DNA from: Pollutimonas subterranea
GTDB lineage: Bacteria; Pseudomonadota; Gammaproteobacteria; Burkholderiales; Burkholderiaceae_B
NCBI RefSeq assembly: GCF_002849655.1
Contig: NZ_PDNW01000002.1
Span: 341,733 to 405,732 of the forward strand
Direction of reading: 5' to 3'
DNA: 64,000 nucleotides
Shown: one piece after another, positions 58,671-64,000 of the stretch
Position numbering within the stretch: position 1 is the stretch's first letter
Layout: each line of letters starts with the position of its first letter
Program-made: the position numbers and the translations under genes
Notes under the pieces: generated by a model
What the model was told of the DNA's origin: nothing
The model's database searches: none
What the model saw: the letters and a program-made list of their open reading frames with translations, nothing else

Positions 58671-58946
58671 CATCATCAGTTTCACAAGCCATGTCCGCGC
58701 AAGCATTAAGACCAAATTGGATAACTAAAAGGACTTGGAACGAGCACAGGCCGTTGGGGGTCGTCGAGACATCCATGAGAGCCCGCCTCCGACCAATAGC
58801 AGTCCGCCATCAAATTTTTTTAGCTGACCGCTTTGGGCCGGCTACGGTCATACACTCATGTAAGCCGTACGACTGCTGCGATACCAGCACGTGCCATTGT
58901 GAATTAAATAATCGGGCTTGGCTTTGAAGCTCGCCCTGTAGGCTCT
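58671..58946. other. Intergenic gap in accessory region, nothing supported
   Basis: 276 bases between two convergent genes. A 78-codon frame (58691-58927) has no family resemblance, biased composition or ribosome site. A GC-mixed sequence with a seven-T run at 58819 is present but no stem to make a terminator. It may be decayed coding sequence. Confidence 0.4.
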
Positions 58947-59732
58947 TTACCAACTTTCTTCAGTGACCTGGGTTGTGGGCAGCAAAGGTTGGAGCTTCTT
59001 CAAGACCTCGTTCAGTTCCACACCGATGTTTACGGTCAGAGGCTGGATACGGTCGTGCTCCTTACGCATGAACTTCCGAGCATTGATCTTTTCAAATAAG
59101 TGTCCGTCGTACCAGAACGACTCCAAGAAGAGTATCCAATTCTCTTCCCGGCTGCCAGTGGCATCCTCGCTCAATTGAGTGCGGACGATACTGCGGTGCT
59201 TTGACGTGTTGGTCAGGGCATCAAGGTACCTGTAGTCGTCGCCAATCGTGACCTCGCGCAACAACCTGCAGAGCTTATCGTACTCGGGATGTCCGGCATC
59301 ACGTTGCTGCTCTAGGAGCTTGAGGACTTCCTTGGCAGAGACGTCCCGCTCCTTGAGGGTCTTGGGAAGCTTGTCCAGCGCCAGGGAGTAATAGAGCATG
59401 TGGGAGCAGGTGTCCGCCACGGCATGCAGGCTCTGGACGAAGGCAACGATATTCGCTCTGATCTTCAGCATCAGATAACTGAACTTATCGTAGTCCTCAT
59501 AGACACCACATAAGCCAGTCTCCTTCAGATTGGATTCGATATACTCGTTCATCATGTCCATGGCTTCGTGGTAGTGGTAGCGGCAAAACTCAGGTCTGTC
59601 TGTCATGGACCTTACGCTCGGGTGCGCCTTCTTCCATTGGGCCGCACCGAATACCTCAGTGACCAGCTCCCCCGTCAATCCGTTGTCCCATTGAGGGTTC
59701 CTCTTTTCTTCAGTTCCGGAATAAACGTGCAT
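58947..59732 (-). CDS. Helical protein of unknown function
   Basis: A 261-residue soluble protein, mostly helical and acidic/charged (for example KFSYLMLKIRANIVAFVQSLHAVADTCSHMLYYSLAL and the segment RYLDALTNTSKHRSIVRTQL). No signal, membrane span or metal motif. The helical make-up and the NTSKHRS segment are reminiscent of some HEPN-like proteins, but the HEPN RxxxxH motif is not convincing, so I do not assign it. Moderate GC and a clean 785-base frame on the strand opposite to the protease gene support a real gene. It lies 137 bases from the disrupted nuclease gene on the same strand, so the two may have shared a transcript. Confidence 0.6.
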   Translation of the reverse strand: MHVYSGTEEKRNPQWDNGLTGELVTEVFGAAQWKKAHPSVRSMTDRPEFCRYHYHEAMDMMNEYIESNLKETGLCGVYEDYDKFSYLMLKIRANIVAFVQSLHAVADTCSHMLYYSLALDKLPKTLKERDVSAKEVLKLLEQQRDAGHPEYDKLCRLLREVTIGDDYRYLDALTNTSKHRSIVRTQLSEDATGSREENWILFLESFWYDGHLFEKINARKFMRKEHDRIQPLTVNIGVELNEVLKKLQPLLPTTQVTEESW

Positions 59733-59869
59733 TTCAACCCTTATTTGATATGGAGACCTTCGCGTCCTTTAAATGTCCCTGGCCGCTATGTGTCATTAGT
59801 ACACGTTCGATAGCTGATAGTTAGTGACAGCAACCCAGTAACGGTCACTCGTGACCGGACGCTTTAGTT

Positions 59870-60875
59870 TTAGGCCAACTCAATTTGCGCGAGGCTCTCT
59901 CTGGACTCTAGCGGCATGGTCAACCTAAGGCTCTCGCGATACTGCTCGGCCGGGGCGGTATGGACCACTTCCACTACGGCATCGTAGTTCGCCCGAATAA
60001 CGGCTTCGATCGCCTTGAGATCAGCACGGAAGAACTCTTTGCGTCCATTTATTTTGTTGAGTCTTCCTGCAGCAAAGTGTGAGTGCAGCTTACCTTCCAG
60101 CGACGGGGCGTTGTCAGAAAACACCATGGCGTGCATATCAAATCGGAACGGCACCGAGGCGTCACCCAACTCATCCACTCGATCCATCGGCTCAAGCCTT
60201 CGGGTCATGCCAATCTTGTAGATACCCTCCCCGAACGCGCCGATATTGGAGATCACGTAGACGTAGCCAGCGCGGGCGTTTTGCTCTCGGTAGTCGAGCA
60301 GCTTCTCCTGCTCATCCAGCTTGCTGTTTTGGCTGGAAAGCTCATCGATCCGTGTCTGCAGGTCATCACGTTCTTGCTCGGTGTTCGCCGCGCCCAGCCG
60401 CAATTGCAGCTTCTGGAGAGCGCTGGCGAAGTGCCGGCGCTCTTTATCAATCTTGGCGCGAGCCTCCCGGATTTCCTTTTCAAGTTTTTCCTGCTCCCGC
60501 TCATCTTCTCTTGCTTGGCGTGCAGCCTCTTTTTCCTCCTGGCGCTTCACATGATATTCGTGCGCCAGAGACAGCTCCTCCAGCTTTTGCTCCAAGACGA
60601 GATCTTTCCAGAAAACTTGGGTGGCATTCAGCAGCTTGTTGCAGGTATCGAATGACCTGCGAATCCGCGCCTCCATCTTCTCCACGTTGTTGAACTTGAC
60701 GTTGTCAATGCAATACTCGCTTTCGCTGTTGAATGAACGCAGAGCCAGCTTCAATGCATCCTTGCGCAACTTCTTCCACTCAGTTTTGTTGAGTTCAACA
60801 GCGTAGTTGTCCCATGACTCTACCGTCTTACTTACCCCCCTTGCAGTTTCTTTTTGATTTGCGCGAATCGCATCA
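59870..60875 (-). pseudogene. DUF4041/GIY-YIG (SNIPE-like) nuclease, 5' end removed by IS21
   Basis: The remaining frame encodes the C-terminal ~335 residues. The DUF4041 part reads KTVESWDNYAVELNKTEW, then LALRSFNSESEYCIDNVKFNNVEKM; a long charged coiled coil (about residues 60-165 of the 299 after the first TTG) leads to a T5orf172/Mug113 GIY-YIG nuclease: GYVYVISN, YKIGMTRR, RVDELGD and the catalytic Glu in SLEGKLH. Intact proteins of this design start with a membrane segment and cut phage DNA during injection (SNIPE). The frame runs open through 60875 straight into the IS end with no start codon; only a TTG at 60769 is available inside. Promoter and N terminus are lost, so it is probably inactive. 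Confidence 0.8.
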
Positions 60876-60880
60876 TGGGT

Positions 60881-61031
60881 ATTCCGGCCTATCGTGACCA
60901 GTGATTCCGGTCTATCGTGACCGGCTATTCTGGTCCATCGTGACCGCCCATTCCGGTCTATCGTGACCGATTTCCGGGGCCACCGGAATCGGCGGTCACG
61001 ATGCCGGAATCACTGGTCACGATACCGGAAT
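60881..61031 (+). repeat. Iterated transposase-binding repeats at IS21 left end
   Basis: Four direct copies of ATTCCGGTCTATCGTGACC start at 60881, 60904, 60927 and 60950, an exact 23-base period, with one or two changes in the first and third. Three inverted copies of the same unit (ending 60989, 61010 and 61031) follow. Multiple subterminal repeats are the normal IstA-binding sites of IS21 elements. Confidence 0.85.
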
Positions 61032-61130
61032 GACGTCGTACTGCGCCCAAATGATGTTACGCATATAGCAACCAACCGGGTACGCTGCCAGCCTTTGCTT
61101 GGAGACAGCGTGCCGGTATCAAGGATCACT

Positions 61131-62633
61131 ATGCGTAAGATCAAAGACGTATTGCGTTTAAAGCTGGACGCCAAGCTCTCGCACCAACAGATCGCCACGG
61201 CGCTGGGCATCTCAAAGGGTGTCGTCACCAAGTATGTTGGCTTGGCCGCAGCGGCTGGCCTGGACTGGTCGACCGTGCTGGCATTGGACGAAGCCGCCCT
61301 GGAGCGGCGCCTGCTGGTCGCGCCGGAACAGCCCCGCGACCACGTGCAACCCGACTACGGTCGTCTGCACCAAGAGTTACGCCGCAAGGGCATGACGTTG
61401 ATGTTGTTGTGGGAGGAACATTGCGCCGACCACGCCGATGCCCAGACCTACAGCTACTCGCAATTCTGCGAGAATTACCGTCGCTTCGCCAAGCAGCTCA
61501 AGCGCTCCATGCGTCAGATTCACCGGGCCGGCGAGAAGCTGTTCATCGACTACGCGGGCCCCACCATTGCGCTGACCGATGGAAGTCGTGCCCACATCTT
61601 CGTGGCAGCTCTTGGCGCCTCCAGCTATACCTACGCGTGCGCCACGCCGCGCGAAACGATGGTCGACTGGCTCGAATCCACGGCATGCGCGCTAGCCTTC
61701 TTCGGTGGTGTACCGCAGTTGATCGTGCCCGATAACCCGAAGGCGATGATTGCGGATGCGAACCGCTACGAACCACGCAGCAACGACACGGTGCTGGACT
61801 TCGCACGTCACTATGGCACGTCGATCCTGCCTGCGCGTCCTCGACATCCGCAGGACAAAGCCAAAGCGGAGTCGGCGGTTCAAGTGGTCGAACGCTGGAT
61901 CATGGCGCGCCTGCGCCACCAGCGGTTTAACAGCATGCACGAGGTCAACACGGCGATCACGCCGTTGCTGACGCGCCTGAATGACAAGCCCTTCCAGAAG
62001 CTGCCCGGAAGCCGGGCGAGCACCTTCGCCGAGATCGATGCGCCGGCCTTGCTGGCGCTGCCGCTACAGCGCTATGAGATGGCGCACTTCAAGACCGTCA
62101 GGGTGCATATCGACTACCACGTCGAGGTCGAGCGCCATCGCTACAGCGTGCCGCATGCGCTGGTCGGACAGATGCTCGAAGCGCGCATCACCACTGCCGT
62201 GGTCGAGATCCTGCATCGCGGCCAGCGCGTCGCCAGCCACGCCCGCAACAGCCGCCACGGTGGGTTCACCACCACGGCGGCGCACATGCCGGCTGCGCAC
62301 CGGGCCCACATGGAATGGACCCCGGCGCGCCTGATCCACTGGGGCAAAAGCATTGGACCCGCCACCGCCGAAGCGGTGACCCGGTTGATGGCCGAGAACC
62401 GACATCCCGAGCATGGCTATCGCGCCTGCCTGGGGCTGCTGTCGCTGGCCAAGCGCTACGGCAAGATCCGGCTTGAGGCGGCCTGCACGCTGGCCTTGCA
62501 GATCGGCGCCTGCCAGTACCGCCACGTGCGCGACATCCTGATCAATAACCGTGACAAGAGCGCGCCGGTCGTTGCCGGCGACTGGGTCAGCCCCCACCAT
62601 GCCCACGTGCGTGGCCCCGGCTACTACCAATAA
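61131..62633 (+). CDS. istA: IS21 family transposase IstA
   Basis: DDE transposase of 500 residues. N-terminal helix-turn-helix KIKDVLRLKLDAKLSHQQIATALGISKGVVTKYVGLA, then the catalytic domain with the first Asp in KLFIDYAGPTIAL, the second in LIVPDNPKAMI and the Glu in HPQDKAKAESAVQVVERWI. The C-terminal RYSVPHALVGQMLEARI segment is typical. Start 61131 follows AAGGATCACT; the longer upstream frame only reads the IS end repeats. Confidence 0.94.
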   Translation: MRKIKDVLRLKLDAKLSHQQIATALGISKGVVTKYVGLAAAAGLDWSTVLALDEAALERRLLVAPEQPRDHVQPDYGRLHQELRRKGMTLMLLWEEHCADHADAQTYSYSQFCENYRRFAKQLKRSMRQIHRAGEKLFIDYAGPTIALTDGSRAHIFVAALGASSYTYACATPRETMVDWLESTACALAFFGGVPQLIVPDNPKAMIADANRYEPRSNDTVLDFARHYGTSILPARPRHPQDKAKAESAVQVVERWIMARLRHQRFNSMHEVNTAITPLLTRLNDKPFQKLPGSRASTFAEIDAPALLALPLQRYEMAHFKTVRVHIDYHVEVERHRYSVPHALVGQMLEARITTAVVEILHRGQRVASHARNSRHGGFTTTAAHMPAAHRAHMEWTPARLIHWGKSIGPATAEAVTRLMAENRHPEHGYRACLGLLSLAKRYGKIRLEAACTLALQIGACQYRHVRDILINNRDKSAPVVAGDWVSPHHAHVRGPGYYQ

Positions 62634-62649
62634 GAAAAGAGAGAAAACA

Positions 62650-63417
62650 ATGATGATGCACACCACACTGGCGCAGCTGCGCACGCTGAAACTGGACGGC
62701 ATGGCCGCCGGCCTGGAAGACCAGCTGGCACAGCCCAGCATGGGCGCCTTAAGCTTCGAGGAACGCGTGGCGCTGTTGATTGATCGCGAAGTCAACGCGC
62801 GTAACGACCGTAAGCTGGTGCGCCTGCTAAAGAACGCGCACCTGAAATACGGACAGGCCGCCATCGAAGATATCGATGCGCGAGCGGGTCGTGGCATTGA
62901 GCGGCGCGAGGTGATGAGCCTGGCCTTGGGCGACTGGGTAACCGCCGGCCACAGCGTCTTGATTACTGGTCCAACTGGGGCCGGTAAGTCGTGGCTGGCG
63001 TGTGCCCTGGCGCAGTACGCCTGCCGGCGGGGACACTCAGCGCTCTATCAACGTGTGCCCCGTTTGCAGGAAGAACTTCGCATCCGCCACGGCAGCGGGG
63101 TGTTCGGCAAATGGCTGTTGCAGCTGGCCAAGACCGACGTGCTTATCCTTGATGATTGGGGCATGGGCGCTATCGACAGCATGACGCGCTCGGATCTGCT
63201 GGAGATCATCGACGACCGGGCTGGCAACAAAGCCACAGTCATCACCAGCCAACTTCCCGTTGAACACTGGCATGCGTGGATAGGCGACGCCACCATCGCC
63301 GACGCCATCCTGGACCGCCTCATGCAACGAAACCACAGGTTCACACTGACTGGCGACTCTCTACGAGCTGAACCGCCTAAATTAAGCAAAAAGGAGAAAA
63401 CCACCGACCTATCGTGA
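62650..63417 (+). CDS. istB: IS21 family helper ATPase IstB
   Basis: AAA+ target-selection/helper protein of 255 residues. Walker A ITGPTGAGKSWLACALAQYACRRG near 107, Walker B VLILDDWGMGAID, and the sensor ATVITSQLPVEHWHAWIGDATIADAILDRLMQRNHRFTLTGDSLR are standard. It starts 16 bases after istA. Its last codons and TGA lie inside a copy of the terminal repeat (CTATCGTGACCG). Confidence 0.94.
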   Translation: MMMHTTLAQLRTLKLDGMAAGLEDQLAQPSMGALSFEERVALLIDREVNARNDRKLVRLLKNAHLKYGQAAIEDIDARAGRGIERREVMSLALGDWVTAGHSVLITGPTGAGKSWLACALAQYACRRGHSALYQRVPRLQEELRIRHGSGVFGKWLLQLAKTDVLILDDWGMGAIDSMTRSDLLEIIDDRAGNKATVITSQLPVEHWHAWIGDATIADAILDRLMQRNHRFTLTGDSLRAEPPKLSKKEKTTDLS

Positions 63418-63524
63418 CCGCTACCTATACAATCTGAACACGTAACATCATCGAATGCGCAGCGGTCACGATAGACCGGAATCAGCGGTCATCTTCACCG
63501 GAATACGCACCTGGGGGCTATACG

Positions 63525-63878
63525 ATGCTTGAGTTGACCGTCATTGGGCTATTAACGGCGTTTTTCGCCGGTATCGCTTCTTTCTTGTCACCCTGTGTTT
63601 TGCCGCTTGTACCTGGCTATCTCTCCTATATTGCAGGCGATGCCGTCCAGTTAGACGCCTCTCGTATCGAAGCACGTGCTGCTCGATGGCGAGCATTGGG
63701 CCTTAGTGCGTGCTTCGTTGCAGGCTTCTCCATGGTGTTCCTGGTTTTGGGAGCCAGCATCAGGCGTTTGTTCTTATCTTATCGCTACGAACTGAATATC
63801 GCTGCAGATGGCGTTATTGTCATCGCCGGCCTGATGGTTATGGGTGTCATACGTGCCCCTTTATGGATGCAGCGGTAA
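63525..63878 (+). pseudogene. CcdA/DsbD-type thiol transporter, 3' truncated
   Basis: N-terminal 117 residues of a cytochrome c biogenesis protein CcdA, a six-helix membrane protein that moves reducing power across the inner membrane. The diagnostic LTAFFAGIASFLSPCVLPLVPGYLSYIAGD with the redox Cys in SPCVLPLVPGY, and FVAGFSMVFLVLGAS are intact, but the sequence breaks off after three helices with a stop soon after VIRAPLW, where IS3-family sequence begins. A good GGGGG ribosome site lies just outside the IS21 end, so its start is natural. Confidence 0.78.
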
Positions 63879-63889
63879 TCCCCCCATTT

Positions 63890-64000
63890 TCAGCAGTGAG
63901 CGGCAGTAGAATCAGTTAAATATTTACTGGCTAGTTTCTGTCTTGGAGTGATGCCGCCCAGTGCCATGTTGGGTCGTTCGTTGTTGTAAGTCCAGAGCCA
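63890..64000 (-). CDS. IS3-family transposase OrfB, C-terminal end (partial)
   Basis: The minus strand, entering from beyond the window, reads LWTYNNERPNMALGGITPRQKLA and continues SKYLTDSTAAHC to a stop at 63890, the typical C terminus of IS3-family integrase-type transposases. The element's end lies between about 63868 and 63889, inside the ccdA frame. The rest is outside the window. Confidence 0.82.
   Translation of the reverse strand, partial: WLWTYNNERPNMALGGITPRQKLASKYLTDSTAAHC

Larger units (their letters stand above)
60876..63509 (+). mobile_element. Complete IS21-family insertion sequence
   Basis: About 2.63 kb, bounded by TGGGTATTCCGG at the left and CCGGAATACGCA at the right, which are inverted and begin TG / end CA as IS21 elements do. 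The inner ends also match: GATTCCGGTCTATCGTGACC on the left, and the reverse complement (GGTCACGATAGACCGGAAT) on the right. It carries istA and istB in tandem. Base flanks are CATCA (left) and CCTGG (right): no target duplication is visible. GC is higher than the flanking island. Confidence 0.9.

Noticed and set aside
58691..58927. 78-codon plus-strand frame
   Set aside because: No family pattern, no start signal, biased only by GC; likely chance.
60881..61031. Short regularly spaced repeats that look array-like (CRISPR-like)
   Set aside because: The unit is repeated without variable spacers of normal length, is inverted at the far side, and lies inside an IS21 end together with istA/istB; these are transposase-binding sites.

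Overview
The window is about 64 kb of a betaproteobacterial chromosome, most likely Burkholderiales/Alcaligenaceae (Bordetella/Pusillimonas-like). The evidence is the coding style (moderately high GC, tightly packed genes) and gene order: pstSCAB-ppk-ppx, glmM-folP-ftsH-rlmE facing yhbY, greA, carAB, and an SRP RNA in front of dnaX-ybaB-recR. Genus level is inference; no 16S or other marker was available.

Layout. 1-9.1 kb: a partial flavin/haem ferric-reductase-like protein; a five-gene minus-strand run (mtnN, Lon-substrate-binding-domain protein, enoyl-CoA hydratase, GST, acyl-CoA synthetase); creA; a spermidine-synthase-like protein; an alpha/beta hydrolase; an AMP-binding fragment; DoxX. 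9.1-11.7 kb: a patatin-like lipase, then a cytosolic-looking subtilase translationally coupled to a stand-alone I9-like (propeptide/inhibitor) protein. 11.7-20.3 kb: phosphate block (pstSCAB with a convincing PHO box, ppk, ppx) beside an OlsB-like ornithine-lipid acyltransferase. 20.3-28 kb: housekeeping genes (glmM, folP, ftsH, rlmE, yhbY, greA, uracil permease), with an intrinsic terminator inside the greA leader. 28-34.4 kb: a binding-protein/fused-permease/ATPase ABC importer with a LysR regulator, a histidine phosphatase and YchJ. 34.4-43.4 kb: SDR, carB, carA, transaldolase and an SsuABC/TauABC-type importer. 43.4-55.2 kb: recR-ybaB-dnaX-ffs, an AddAB-like helicase/nuclease pair, orphan modA, xerD and ybaK.

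55.2-64 kb is different: lower GC, poorly recognised genes and mobile DNA. It holds a zinc-ribbon protein with a C-protein-like XRE regulator, a divergent HNH nuclease with C-terminal membrane segments, an ImmA/IrrE (ArdC-like) metalloprotease, a helical protein of unknown function, and a DUF4041/GIY-YIG nuclease (the architecture of the phage-defence protein SNIPE) cut at its 5' end by a complete IS21-family element. Beyond the IS are a ccdA fragment and the end of an IS3-family transposase. I read this as an eroding defence/mobile island next to xerD-ybaK. The most interesting items are the membrane HNH nuclease locus, the disrupted SNIPE-like gene and the subtilase/I9-like pair.
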